Below the pieces are notes generated by a model, which saw nothing but the letters and a program-made list of their open reading frames with translations, was not told the DNA's origin and made no database searches. Position numbers and translations under genes: made by a program. From assembly GCF_963662255.1 (NCBI RefSeq), contig NC_085056.1, forward strand, positions 6,576,216 to 6,640,215: DNA of 64,000 nt, written 5' to 3'. Position 1 is the stretch's first letter. Every line of letters starts with the position of its first letter. The stretch comes from Cinclus cinclus (taxonomy: Eukaryota > Chordata > Aves > Passeriformes > Cinclidae). This document shows positions 9,901-24,900 of this stretch, in pieces.

Positions 9901-12900
9901 GCAATGGCCATCAAATCAACCATTCCTTCCTTGGGATACTGATGAGAATGAATCTGTGTGCAGCTTGCAGGGCAATCGGATACGGGATCCGGAAGTGAAG
10001 AGGGTGATGGACCTGTTTTCCAAAATGGAAAAGCTGAAGAAAGTAGAGTAAGTAAAAATGGCTTAAACCTTGGCTACTGTGAAAACAAGCATAGCACAGA
10101 GATGTGGGGCCCCAAGCTGAGGCATAGACATTTAAGTGCAAGCAGGACTGTGCTGGACTCAGTTTGAGACAGACTCAGCCTCACAGTTCTTATCTAGGTC
10201 TTTTAAAATCATCCAAAGGGAGTCCTGGCACCACTGACTCCTCTCCAGGAATTAGAGTGCATGTGCTCAGCTCAGTGCTTAGCTTGACTTTTCCTCTTCC
10301 CTCCCCCTTGGTGAGGTTCAGGTTGAGATGTCCCACCTCTGAGTAAGGGAGGATGGCTTCATCGGAGTCTTCCCAGCCTTTCCACAGCCCTCTTCTCCTG
10401 TGCTGTTCCTTCTAACACTCCTGTGGCCATCCAGTGCTGACTGAGAGGGACAGACTGCTAGTGAAACTCCCAGCATGGACATGTAGCTTTTTAGGTGGAG
10501 AGAACCAGCCTGGCTGAAGGGGTTTAAAGCTTTTGAAGAGCTGCCAGGGGCAGTTGAAGCAGCAGCAGAGCTGCTGCAAGTGCTGGAGTCTGAGTCTAGT
10601 TTGTGTGACAGGACAGGGATAGACACAAAGCTGTGGGGTCAGAGCACTACTCCAGCTGAAAGGGAGAGACTCTGCCTTTAAAGGCCTTCCACATACCCTT
10701 AGGTGCAAGCAGGTGAATCTAAAATACCTGCAGTCATTGCTGGATCCTATCCAGGAATTAATTACTGGATGTGCAGTGTGGTAAGAAGTGTTTGAAAGCA
10801 GGCAGGAAAGGAGGAATGTACTTGCTGCTCTTGCTTTCCTGGGCACACCGGATAACAGCTTGTGGGGAATTCCAGCCTGCCCCCAGGGAAGCAGTTTATC
10901 CTACAGAAAAGGCAGGAAAACTGTGCCACTTGTCATCCTCACTGCCTCACCCATCTCTGTTGCACACACAGCGCTGTGCTAAGGGATGATTCCTCCGAGG
11001 CTCTCAGTGCCCTGTGGCCCTGAGAACAAGCAGAGGATTTGTAGAAGCAAGATCTTGTGTTTCATATCTAATGAGGTCCAACAAGTAATGAAACAGAAAG
11101 AACATGCAATCAAAGACTAAATCCTCAGAGGCTGGAGGATTGTGTTCAGGCCTCCCTGCTTTAATAAGCCATACATAAATGGGATTTCTTGTAGTGGGAG
11201 TTTAACTGTGTGCACTGTGGGTCAGTGGTGTAATCTTGAAGGTATGAACTACCTCCACTAACTAACCCAAAACTGGTTAATGATCATTCTGCTGCACATA
11301 GAAGAGTTATCTCTGATTATAAATTCATGGGAGCTACAGCTTGCAGAGAAAGAACTATGATCTGATAATGCTTTTGTTGAGTCTTAGATGTAAATTTCAG
11401 AAATTTTTGAGAAATTAAAAGATCATGTGCTTCAGGATGCTTGGGGAAGAGAGCAGAGGGCATTTGTGTAACTAAAGAATATGCTGTGGGGTCCAGCAGC
11501 TGAGATTCTATTTTTGTTCATGTTCACAGCCTGAGCAACAATCATCTTTACTTGAATGCTGTTCTCAGTTTGGCAAAGGAAGGCATCGTTTGTCAAAATG
11601 TTACTGAACTGTGTGCCAGGTATCAACACATAAGAGCTCTTGCAAATTCAAGTAGGTTGTCTCTTTAGATGCTGACTTTAAATGGACACTGTTTGTCAGC
11701 TTAATTGTTGGATAACTGAAGTGAACAGAAATCAGACTCCTTTTTTCTTTTCTATTGGAAACAAAATGGGAATTCATCATACCATGTACTTTCTCTTTGT
11801 ATTTTTAATAGGTCATTTTATCCTTGGTCTATAAAACCATTTGCAGGGTGTGATATTTCTTCTTGAGTAGCAGAATTTAAACTTGCTTTTATGGTCTGCA
11901 ATATATCACAAAGGAAATTATTTACCAACTAGTACAAATTTGTTATCAGTCAGCTAAATTTAGTGAAAATGAATTTAGCTCTAGCTTCGCATTCCTTTAT
12001 ATTACAGGTTTTGGGATTTTCATGTGTCCAAGATGACTAAGGGTAGATCTTTTAAACCATCCTGGCTCTTGTCCAATGTTCTATGTTTAACAGGCCAAAG
12101 TAATCCCTGGTATAACTTAAATTGCATATGGCTTTTTCTTATTTTTCTTGCAGGGCGTTTATACTGCATCTCTTTCCAACAAATTTCTGGCCTTGCAAAA
12201 AAAAAAAGAAAAAAAATCCTGGCCCAATCTTTTCCATGGTGTGACTGTCTCATCTGCACTGTAGCCCCAGCTCAACACGTGCAGTGATCTTTGCTTGGCT
12301 ATGGCAGTGAGCTGGTCAGGCAGATGTCAAAGCCCTCTTTAGCATCCAGGCAACAGCTTTGGTCCCTACCCAACACCCCTGCTAAACAAATGGCATCCTT
12401 CCACCTCTTCCGTAATACTGACATAGATCTCTTTTTCAGGGTGAGCACCACGATTATTTATTTTTCTGGCACATCTGAGGAAGTTCAAAGGTGAGATGCT
12501 GCACTTGTGGTTGTGCTGTGTTCAGTCATGCTGGTTGAAGCCATCAGCTTGGTGTCACCATAAACCACAACCACAGCAGAACTGGTGGCCACTGCCCTTG
12601 CACCTGGCAGAACTGGCTCTGCCTGAGCAATAGAAAAGTAACCAAAACACCTGGGTTTGCACACACTTACACCTGCAGCCAGTTCCACAAAAGCAGCTCT
12701 TTGGTGCCATGTTTGAGGTGCCATGTTTCTATTGCAAAACTGCTGGAAGGCACAGAGCACAGGCCTTGTTGTTTCTGCTGGAAAATATTAACCAGGACCC
12801 AAGTTGTCAGATATTTCATGAAGGCATATTAAAAGCCAAATATTTTGCCTATTTGCAGATCTTCGGATTTGAAGTTGGAAGAGAATAAAGAAATAATTCC

Positions 12901-15900
12901 TACTAGACGTGTGAATTTATGGTAAGAGTAGACATTGAAAGTCCTGCTGGTGCATGTGATTTGCAGATGACAGATACTATAGAAGGCCAAGAAAAGCAGA
13001 TGTGTTCGTCCTTGAGGACAGAGGATATTTCCACATGTGGAAAAGTTTGAAATAAACCTGAATCAGTAAATAAAAATTACAATAGCAATCCTATCCAGCC
13101 CAGCCAGGGGCACCCCCAGACCCTCACTGCTCACCAAGCCTTCTTGTTCACAGCTTGCAGGATCACAGACTGTCTTCCCAACATTCCAAGATGATTGTGG
13201 ACATTCTCCAGAGCTGTCCCTGTCTCTCTGAAGTGGAGTGAGTGCCTCCTCTCCTTCCTGTTGAGTGGCTGTAGGCAGGTGGTGTGGGAGCAGGGGATCA
13301 TAGCATCACAGACTGGTTTGGCTTGGAAAGGGCCTTAAAGACCATAGTTTTTCTAGAGCAAGATAGTTTGGGTCTAAAACATGAATCATGTTGCCAAGGG
13401 CTAAAATTTTTTTGTCTGAAGTTGGTTCATGCAGAAATAAACAGGGAAGATTGATCTTAGACAGAAGAACAGTCCAGGCAAAAACAAAACAAAACAAAAA
13501 ATCAACCCAGTTGTAGGAAAGGGAGAGCAAGCATGGGAAAACAAGGTTTTGAGGGCTTTGTTTTTACTGTTCAAATCAGTTCCTACTAAATGGAAAGTGC
13601 TTCAGTTTATCAGGCAACAAGCTTGGAGATGAAGGCTGTAGTTACCTGCTGGAAAACCTCCCCTGTATATCGATTTCCAAGCAGCTGAAGTAAGTGTTGC
13701 CTTGTACAAAACCAACCTGCCCTCTTCTGAAGGGAAGTGGTTTCAGGCATGCAGAACACTGGTAGCTGCTTCACTGGGACAGTCCTGTGGGATTTCAGGG
13801 ACCAGCTAATTGCCTTTTTTCTTTCTTAGTCTCAGTCAAAACCACCTCTCTGTCACCGGCATTTGCAGCCTGTTGAAGTCAGTAAAAACCTGCCAGAAGG
13901 TGATGGAGGTGCAGGTCAGGTATGTGGGTTTTGAATCACCCCTGGGGTAAATCCCAAAATGCAAGTCTGGGAATTACATTCTGAGGTTTATGTTGAGTCA
14001 CCTCAGGAGTGTGGTGTGTGAAGAACATGTCCCAAGGTGGTTACTAACACTGGCATTGGTGACACATTGCTGTAAGCTGATTTTCTCAGGGCCATCAACC
14101 AGAATTTAAGCACTTGCAAAACTGGCTGTGCTTAAATGCACGGGGGAATTTTAAAATGCTTCCCTGCTCTCTGCCTTGGGAGGTTTTGGAGACAAGATCT
14201 CTGCAGAATATGAGAACTGGTGACACCTCCTGGAGCAGAACTGGAAGTTCTCCTCTATTACTTTCACTTGAAAACACACTGGACTTCAAGTATAGCAATT
14301 TTGTCTGGGCTCTGTCTGGTGATTCAGAGAAACTGGATCATCAGATACTGCATAATTTGATACAACCAGAATTTAAAACTGATGGAGATTATTTTTTCTT
14401 GCTTTGGGAGTGTTTTAAACACAAGTGATTGATGTCTCCAGTTTTGCAGAACAAAAGCGAACAAGAAGTCCTATAAATAACCAAACCATGACATTGATGG
14501 ATTACTTCTCTTCTTCACAGCCTTGGTCATGATACTGCAGTCCTGAGGTTCAGAGAAGACAGGGAGTTTGCTTCCCTTCCTCCTAGGTAGGCTGTGTGTG
14601 CACAAATGGTGTTATCTCAGCATCCTGTTTAGTTCTAGCATCCTGTGTAGGTACCAAGGGCAACACTCCACTTCACAGCAGTTCCTGCCTCCCACCCCAA
14701 CCCCCAAATCTAAATGTAGAACTGTCTCCTGACTTTCTCAGCCACTTTAAAAGTTGTCACTGCCTTCGGTAGTGTTTTATGTCTCTAGAGCACATTTCAT
14801 CGGCAGAGCAGGCTGTTTAATGACACCCATGCTATGTGATAATAGTGAGGGTGAAAAAAACAAGTGAATGCCACACCAAAATCTGGTGAGATTCACAGAT
14901 CCCTGTAGTACAGAACACTGTGCATTCTGGACCATGGAACTCCTAAATCATGAGATGTTTGGAGTAAAATTTTTCCCCTCAGAAAATTTATGTTTGAAAC
15001 AGCTCAGCCCAAAGATTTTGACCAAGAACTGGTTTCCTGTTGCTCCTGGAATTTTAGGTTCACTATTTATACCCTTGTTCTCTGTGGACTGAGCCCACTG
15101 TAAAATAGCATTCGCCATGGTACACCTGCATTCCACCTCTTAGCCAGAGAGAAACAGCAGAACTGTCATGGGGTACAGCCCAGTGGTTGTGCTTGAGAGT
15201 GACAGCCTGAGGCACATGATTGTGGACTCCTTTAAGGTACCAGATGACATTTCAAACTCTGATATTTTAGGTTTTGCATGTTCCATTTAGGTTATGAATA
15301 GTCAGGTTTAGGTATAGCTTTACAGTTTATAGTTGTAGCTTTTAGTTACAGCATTACAGTTTAATTAGTCATAGACAGTTCCATTTAATTCTGAATTGTC
15401 AGATTTTTGTACAGGCTCCTCACAAAACTTATTTAGGCAAAAGCTAAATTCAGCAAAAGCTGAATTCTCCATCAAACTTGGATAGAAATATCTCTTTCCC
15501 CTTCTCCCCAGTAGCCTGCATGCTCAAATATTTGGTTAGAAAAGGAGAGCTTGCAATTGGCAAGGTACAGGCGTGGGCTGGAGCCGGGGTAGCCCAAGGG
15601 ATCTGCAGAATTGCTAAAGCAAAAGCATTTTTACTTTTGTCTGGTTTTGTGCTCACTTAGGGAAGAGCCTGCGTTCTCTGCTGATGACCAACAACATGGG
15701 GAGGAAAACCAGACACCCACCACCTCCCAGAAAATAAGGTACCCTGGCCAATTTTCATTGTATTACATTCATGTACTGTCTCTGGGTCCTATTCCCAATC
15801 TCTGCATCTCTAAGTGGTGAATCACAAGAGAACTGGGAATGTCCCCACTGCCAGCAGCTCAGGGTGCAGCTGCCTGGGGAGCTGCAGGTTCTGCCCTGGC

Positions 15901-18900
15901 TGGGGGGAATGGCTGGAGCCCCTGGCAAGGGGCTGAGACCCTGTGCCTTACAAAGGACACAGGGACCTGCAGTGCCAGCCAGGGGGTGGCCCCATCACCT
16001 GGAGGCTCGGTGGGAGCTGATAAGCAGTGAGGTATTTCAAGGGGACTGTTTAATTTCATTGTTATCTCTTCATTGATTCTCTAGTTTTCAGAGGAGCGAA
16101 GTTTACAACCTTGCTTGAAATCCTGCAGACCTGGATGACTGATTTCATTTTTCCCCATAGACTGACAGACTGTAATTTTCAAGCGGGTGACCTGAAGAAT
16201 CTGTGTGCAGTCCTGAAGGAATGTGGCAACATCTCTGAGCTGGAGTGAGTCCTCCTAATCTCCCACAGTGTTTACCTGCAGTTATTTGGGATGCTGAGAA
16301 AATGCCACTTGTTTGTTCTGCAGTGTTGTACAAAGAGTGGGGCAGAGGCATAGCCTGGGGGAAGGTGTGGCTGTACATACAGAAAATAGAGCTGATGGTG
16401 CCTACTGGCGTTTTTTACTGTGAAAATTAAATACCTTTCTTTAAATCCTAGCTTATCACATAATTATCTGGGAGACGAAGGACTTTTGCAGCTGTTTCAG
16501 TGCCTCCCAGAACTGAAAATGTTACGTTCTCTCAAGTGAGTAGCTCCTGGCTTTTCCTTATGCATGAATTGGGTTTTGTGAAGTATTGTTTGTGGAAGAA
16601 CAGTGCACATTTGGGAAGAGCTCTTCACAACCAAGTGCAGGAATATTCTGTGTTGGGCAGCTGCACTATGCTGTCTGCTCTGTCCCCACCTCCAGTTCAG
16701 GACAGGTTGACTCCACCTGAAGCTTGGCTGAGTTCAGTGCCCAGGAGCCTCTGAGGCATACAGCAACTCTCTGAATATTTCCTCTTCAAATTCCTCAGTG
16801 GGAGGGGGAGCAGCCCGTCCTCTCCTGAGGGGAACAGCTTTGAAGGAAGGGAAGTGCTGGGGAGATCCAGCCTCAGGGGTAGAGTCTGAATTCATCTGCT
16901 GCAGTGGTTTGTGTTTATCTGGGTATTTCACCTGGCGCTCCCATTACAAATGTAGGAACTGTACAGAACTGTGCCTTAAGGAGTATGGCACCATTCTGCA
17001 CTATTGAAAGAAATATTTATTGCTCCTGTTTGATTAATTGAACTGTTCTCAAGCCAAGACTGTTCCAGTTACAGACAATCTCATTAGAACAGGTTGCCCT
17101 GAGAGACTGTGAATTCTGTCTTTGGAGGTGTTAAAAACCCAAGCAGTGTCCTGAGCAGTGTCCTCCATGCTAACCCTCCTCTGAGCAGGAGAGTTTGACT
17201 AGATCAGCTCTAGAGGTCCATTCCAGACTCGGTTATTCTGTGATTTTCTGAACAATAAAAGTGAGGGATGAATTTGAAATATATGGGAGCAAGTTGTGTT
17301 TGCAGAACTGTAGCTGGAAACACAGGCAGAGGTAGCAAAGAAGCAGCCTGGGAAACGCTGCACAAGGAGCACTGTTCTGTGGCATGGTGTTCATTTTTAT
17401 CAGTTTTGCTTGCAGCAGCTGATTTCATCTTTTCTTCCTGTAGGTTTAACAACAACCAGATCTCTCTGAACTCTGTGTTTTTCATAGCTCAGTCACTAAC
17501 TACACTGGAACACATTAAAACAGTGATCCTCAGGTATGACCCGGAGTACTTCCTGTATTCTTTTGCTATTTAAAACCTCAAGCTGTGGGTTTTGAGGAGT
17601 GATACAGGGGCTTGTGTTGTCAAACTCCATGCTGATGATGTTCTTTTCTGGTTACAGCTTAGGACACACACAGGTGGTTCATCTGACCTTTTGGGAAAGA
17701 GTCAGGTAAAATCATACCCACTCATATAAGTCTTCACAACTTCTTGTGAAATTCTAAACAGGAGGTGATGTGCGGGTCCCTGAGGTGTGTCAGTTAAAGA
17801 GCCAAACTGCAGGCAGGGTGGGGGAAGCACAGTGAGCTGTTTCATGGCTGATGGATTGGCAGCAGCTTGAGCAGCATCCAGCTGCTGAGGCAGGCTGCAG
17901 TCATCTCCCTGCTGGGCCAGGACACAGCAGGTGCCCAAGTGATGAGTGGGTGCAGAATCCTCTGGAGGCTGGAAGAGGGCTAATAAGGCTCTTTTTCTTC
18001 TGGGGATGGGGTGGACCTCATTCTGGCAGGGGGTGAGGGAAGGCAGATTGGAACATGAGGCCACTGCCACCACCTCACCCCCTTCATGGGGAGTTGGCTA
18101 CACGGGGGCAAGAACTTCAGCACGACTCATGGGCTAAACTGTTCTTTCCCCAGAAGCGCCAGCAGATGGAGGAGTGGTTCCCTGGCACATCCCAAACAGG
18201 AAGCAAAAGGATGGTGCTTTTGGTATGGCAGCCTGGCTTCCCTTTGTCACCAGGACTGGAGGGAGAGATGAGGGTGGGGTCTGTGTCTTTAGGGCAGTGT
18301 GGTGTGTGGGACAGACCCAGCCCTCCAGCTGTGTCTCCTCAGAGAGGAAAATAAATAGTGCATCTTTTGCTCGGCTTGGGGGGATTGCCTTGCTTTCCAG
18401 CAGAAGCAGCTTCTACCCATAAATAACGAGAGACAGATCTAGGTGACTACTACATTAATCCCATGGAGACCTGCCAGTTTGTCACTCAAAAAGGCTCCTG
18501 TGATTTTCTGCTTGGAGAAGGACATAGGACATTTCCAGCCTTCCTCTGGGAGAGCCAAGACAGTGCTGAGCAGGGAAAGATGCTGTCCAGACTCCTGAGA
18601 CAACTGAAAGACCAATGATGTGGCTCTAGGCAGGCAGCACCCAAAGTATTGGTATTTTGGTGGACTGGCTGTCTCAAATCAGCTCAGCGATGGTGAAGTC
18701 ATCTGCTTGTCCCAGGTTTTGATTTCTTAGTCCTAGACCGAGGGTAGCACAGTATATGTAGTGGAAGTGAGAGGGTCACTATGGGCCTTGTGCTGGGATG
18801 TGAGGATCTGGGCTATGCAGGGAATGTTGGCATCCTATGGTCATGCTCAGCTCTTGAGTGCTTTGTTTGCTTCAGTCTCAGGGACAGCAAAGTGGGTCTG

Positions 18901-21900
18901 GAGGATGTGACCAGGCTGTGCCAGACACTGGCTCAATGTCCCCAGCTGACAGAAATTGAGTAAGTCAGCATGTCTGTCTGTCTGTCTGCCTGCCTCCCCA
19001 CCCCCAGACACAGATTTGATGTTCAAGGTGCCAGCTGGTGAACACCAGCTCTGCTCTCACCACATCCTCCCAAGGCTCCCCACAGAACTTCACCCAGATT
19101 CTAAGCTAAACCCAGACTTTCTACTGCCCTGTTTCAAAGAGAACTTCAAAGAAGTCTCCTAAGTCTGCCACATCAGTGTGTAAAGGCCCCAGAACACGTG
19201 TGTGTTTTCACAATCTTCCTCAGTGAAGTTCTCTAGAAGTTCCTAGAAGTTCCACTTCCTCTAGAAGTTCTATAGACCTCCTGTGTCTGGATTGTCTTCT
19301 ATTCTTTGAGACCCCAACTTGTAGCACAGCTGGAGCAAGAGATCCTGGCCCACTTAGCCATGAAGTCTGCTCCTGGTCACTCCAGGCAGGAGCTCGGCAC
19401 CAAGAAAATTAGAAGAATACTGGTCAGAACAAAAACTGAGTAATAGCAAATAAGAATAACATAATGCCCCTATCTCCTGCATGAAAGATACCAGTAGCAT
19501 CATTTTGTAAATGTATAAAAGTTAGACTCTTGAAACTGGAATGTTAGTTGGCTGTAACATAGAGATCAGGCTGTAAGAACTAAATCTTGCCCAACTTTCA
19601 TGGCATTTCTGGACAAGTCCTTTTACAGAATTTGCCCATAACACCATGTGAAATGTAAATGTTGCAGAAGTAATTAGGGATTGAAACAATTTCTCCTGGG
19701 TGTTGTTTCCTCTCATGTTTTACAGTCTGTCTGGAAATTCATTGAGTGACCAGAGCATTGAGAGATTACTGAGCTTTCTGCCATCCCTCTGTCATCTGAC
19801 AAGACTGAGGTAATGTTTGGGGTCCCTGCTTTGACTGCTGCCATGAAACATTGGTCTGGAAAGTGTTAATACCACAGCAGATCTTAGGAGCAATAAGCAG
19901 TAATTGTAAACTTACAAGCAAGGCAAAGAAAATGCAGACATGCTTTCATGCCCATTTCTTTCTTGTTTCTAGAAGTAAAGCAGCATTTTAATGGCATTTA
20001 GCAGAAGACAAAAAGGACAGGAGGAAAGCTGTCTGTCCTAGGCAAAGCATGCCATATAATCCTCACTTAGCAGGTTCCATGGAACATGACTCCCAGCACC
20101 TGTGACAAGTATAGGAAATGTGGGATGACACATGGTGACAAGGCATCACCTGTTTGTGTGGTCAGTGTCTCACAGCTCTGCCCTGCATGGATCTGACATC
20201 CTGCCACACTTGACGCCACAGGTGTTTTCTGGCAGCATGTTGGCCATTTAGGTTGGAATTCAGGCCAGAGAAGTGCTGTTAGGGCACTCCATTGTGCGGA
20301 CAAAAAGCCCAGAAGGAGCTTGGCCATCTTTTAAAAGATGTTGTAGCATGGAGGAGCTGCAGGGTCTCATGAGACGGAGTTTGCCCAGTCAGGAGGTTGA
20401 TTCCAGTTTGGGGTATCTCTAGTCCAGTAGCCCCAAAGAGGAGTTGTTCAGTGTAAGCCCTTGGTCTGTACTCCCTTTTTAGTCAAAGGGGACTAGAGGA
20501 GACTCTCCTTTAGGTAAAGGACGGCTGGGTGACAATGCTCAGAATTCTAGGTCTTTGCTCCCTCATCCTGAGTTAAATGGCACGTACCAATATTTTGTGT
20601 CTCAAATTGAACAATGGGAAAGTTGGGCTGTGTGTACGGGAGCCTCTCTTCTTCAGAGCTGATCTCAGAGTTTCTTCCTTCCCCTCCCACACAGTATTAG
20701 GAACAACTCCTTGTCCCCACATTGTGCTGTTTTACTCCTCAACTCCATCAACCTCTGTGAGCGGATCAGAGTGGTGGAAGTCCGGTAAGACACTCAGACT
20801 GGAACCCAGCAGCTCAGCCCTAAAAGAAATACAAAGCCTGTCTTCTTTGGAGATCGGTGCTGAAGGACTGTATTTTGTTTCTGCTTCAGGTCAAGTGAAA
20901 ATGCCTTCTTGCATTTAGGAGGGACCACGCAAAGCCAAAAGACATCCTGCAGGTACTGGCATAGAACACTTACTGTAATTCATTTGTGGATGGGTTTGAA
21001 ACATCAGTGCAGGGAGCCAGATTTCCGCTTGTATTGAGCTTGGGCTAGTAGCTTAAGCTTTAGGGCTCAATTCATCTGCTTAAATGCAATTCAGAGCCAT
21101 CTGGATGCATTGGGATGGCAGAGGCCCGTACTTTTCTTTTTCTCTTTTTTTTCTGGGCTGTTTATGATAATCTTGAATTGCACCAAATTCTGTTGCATGA
21201 GCACCTGGATTGAGCCCTCATCATTGCATTTTCCAAATGTGTGCTTCAAATTCTGGGTGATAATCCCCACATGAACACCTGTGTGATGTGAGAGGTGTCT
21301 GCTGCCTCCCTGGGAGCAGTGGTTCCTAAGCCCCTGGCCAGGAGACTGTAATGTCTCTGTTCCAGCACCAAGGAGATGGCAAAAAACGTGAATGCTGTGC
21401 AGAGACTGGTGTAAAGGTGCAGCTGCTGGTGGGCAGTTCTCAGAGCTCAGGCTGAGCTGGTTGCTGGCCATGCTTTAACTCTTGCTGTCTCACACAGGCT
21501 GACAGGCTGTGCCATCGGGGAAGGGCAGGTAGAGGAGCTCTGCAGCATCCTGGAGCAGCACAGGTGGCTGGCAGAAGTAGAGTAAGTGGGGCTTGGGGTA
21601 CTACCCTGATCTTGAGCAGAGTCACTGAGGGAAAGCTGTGTTTGTGTGGTTCAGCATTGCCTGGAGTTTCCCAGTCTGTCTGCAAGGGTATGTGTGCTCA
21701 GTCGGACTGCTGAGAAACAAATCAATTGGAAATTACACAGGTCCTTTTGAGCTGAAGGGATAACTTCCTTGGGATTTTCACTCCATTACTGTTTTGGGGC
21801 ATTTGTCACTTCACCTGAGCTCTTCATTTGAGCTTGCCCTGGAGCTTATGCATGAGGTAATTTCATAAGGCAATGATTGGTTTTAAACAGACCTTTATTG

Positions 21901-24900
21901 GCTAAACTAGGATTTAAGTCCAGGAAACTTGAGGGGTTTTTTTTCTTCTCAGAGGAGCATTGCTGTTTAAACAAAATATAGAAGTATAGAATACTTTTTT
22001 TGGAAAGGATCTTTAAAGGCCATCTAGTCTAACTCCCTGTCGTGAGCAGGGACATCTTCAGCTAGATCAGGGATGACTGATTGACTATTTCCAGGGATGG
22101 GGAAACACCCACTTCTCTGGGTAACCTGTTCCAAAGGCTGAGTTTTGGTTGGCCACATTGTTCTTCTGCCTTTCAGTCTCTCCAGGAATCAGCTGGGAGA
22201 TGAAGGCCTGAGGTGCCTCTTGGACCGCTTGCATCGTGTGCCTGCTACCTGTTCCTTCAAGTAAGAAAGTGTACAGTGAATCTGGGGTGCCCCAGCAGAA
22301 GGGTGTTGGTGTGATCCTTCATGAAGCTGCTGCTTGTGCTTCTTGCCCTCTCCTGCCTTAGGAGGAAAGCTCTGACTGAACCACAAGCACAACTCAAGAC
22401 TACCAGGCTGTGGTGACTCAGGACTTCATCCAAAACCTGCTGAAAATAAGAGAAAGCCTTTTTATTAGTGTCAGCAGGAGATAGCAATGACCAGAGTGGG
22501 GTGGTGTGACAGAAGCTGACCCAGGCCCCAGAGTTTTCAGGTCATCACTCTTCTGCATGTGGTGTTCTCTTTGAGTAACACAGGACCCACAGATGCTGTG
22601 AGCTGAGCTATGCCTTACACCAGCATCTCCCCTTTCTGGTGGGGCAGTGAATGTTCCAGCTGCTGTGGTGCAAGAGGAAAATTGCATTTGCTGTGTCCCC
22701 CAAGTCATCGGTGCTGTCTTGGGGGGGGGGAGGGTTCAGTGACTGAACAAAGCTGAAGGGACACAGCATCCCACAAAGTGCTCTGTCTTTGGTGCCACCT
22801 TGAATTTTGCTTCTGTGCCTGAGGAGCCTGGGGACAACACTGACTCCTGACACCTGAAAATCCTTCCTCCTCTTCTGTGCAGTCTCAGCCACAATGGGAT
22901 TTCTCAGGATGGAGTTCTACATCTCATAAATGCCTTTGTCACATCTGGAAACACCACTGAAGTTCAAGTCAGGTGACTTCTTTTCTTCATTAATTTCTGA
23001 GTCTTCCCTGCTTATTTTCCTCTTAATTATTGAAAGTTTGTGATCTCCAGATAACAATGATGAGGATGATGTTTTCAACTACCTTTATGTCCAACTACCT
23101 AAAGCTTTGGTTTATGTCCATTTTGAATGACCAAACATAACTGCCAAGCAGAACTCCCATTCCACAGGGCCAGGTTATTTTTGTGTACAGACACAGATGT
23201 GTCAGCTGTACCAATTATTGTCATGTATGTATCTGTTAATGAACCTCTCCAGGGCAGGAGCCAGCATTTTCTCTCTAAGGTTCTCTTCAGTATGTTGAGA
23301 TTTCAGAGGCAATAGAAAGCAATTTCCCATGTTCTTTTACTTGGATTTGCATCTCTAATCTTCTTTCCTCTCAGGCAAAAATATCCCATGGGCTCTGGGC
23401 CTCTTATTCTGGCACAAAGTGCTTTTCTCAGAGATTCCAGTCATGAAACTGGGCTGTGCTGCACATCTGTGGGACCTTATCAAATTTTATGTTCGTGGGA
23501 CCAGTTGGTCTGTCCTCAACCAGTTTTAACCAGGGGCATTTCCATTAATTCCTGCAGTTAGATGTGGGTGCTGAATCTTTGGGCTGCTTTAGAGTCTCCT
23601 GTTGTTCCCTTCCCCAGAGCTCAGCAGAGACTGCAGAGGAGGCAGATAAGAGCAGGACAGGTCAGGATTGCCTCTCCAAACACCAGAGTTGCCTTGATGC
23701 CAATTTAGCATGGGTGAGACCTTATTGAAGCATTTCCTTGGACTGGTTTATTTTAGGAAGGGGTGAGGTGGGCCAGGTACCTCTATCACTGCTGAGCTGG
23801 ATTATTTTCTGGAGTTTGGTATCATTAAATTCTGACCACTGGGAAAAGTAGTAATTATCCATCTAAATTTTGCACTCATGTCTTTTCTGTGCAGTTTGTG
23901 CCCCAAAGCAACTTTAATCATCAAGCTGACAAGCAGAGATGACCCAAGAAAGATTTTGAGGTAAAGTTACAGACTTTTTGTGGTGATTTCTTTGGCAAAA
24001 GTGGTGTCCTTTTTCAAGGGACAAGGCAGACAAAACCTCTTTTTCCTCCTGGCTCCTTGCATGGTGATATTTTACACTAATATCTGTTACATTTCCTTTG
24101 ACTCACCTTCTGAGAAGAGCTTTCTCACATCACAGAGAATCCCACATCCCTTTTTCTCTTTGCTTCCCCACTGTCTGTTCCTCACCTGGCAGCTGTAGGT
24201 GTTCCTACAGCCCCTGTCACAGGACAAGGTCCTACAAAAAGCAGTGCCTTTGCAGCATACAGGTATGTTCTACCAGAATATCTCAACAGATGCTTTTGAA
24301 GTGTTGCCACAATCTTTTTTTGGAGACTCTTAAAGGTGTTTAAGGTTTTTGTGCCATCCTTCTTTCTCTGTGAGGTTAGGCTGTGCTGCCTGATATTTCT
24401 GGCTCAGAAAGCCTGAACTGTTTGTGATGAGCTAAATTTGTTCTCTTTCTCATCCTTTCAGACTGGCAGAGTGCAACTTTCAGCCAGAGCACTTGGAAAA
24501 GTTGTTCTTGCTCCTGGAAAAGTGCACTGGTCTGACAGAGTACACGTGAGTTGATGGCTCTTGGACCCATTTGGGTGGGTTCATTTGTGAGCTGTTCATT
24601 ACAGTGAGCTTTGGTTCTAGGTCCTCAAATAACAACATGACAGTCCAAGTTGCAGAAAGACTTTTGCATTCACTGAGGAAAGACCTGGGGCTGCTGAAAA
24701 TCAGGTACTTTGTCATTGTGCTTTTTTAGATACTGATCTGAGACTGGTCTGATAGTCTAACATCTCCTTTCACCAAAAACAAAAGTGAACAAAAGTGTGC
24801 TTCTTCCAAAGGCAGGTAGCATTGGCCTGAGAAATTCCCGTGGCTGACTCTGTTTATTGGTATTTGATTTTTATCTCCTTGATTCCCACTGAGCCTCATG

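Noticed and set aside
19226..19275. Heat-shock element, suggested by repeated GAAGTTC
   Set aside because: Heat-shock elements need GAA and TTC separated by two bases; here the gap is one.
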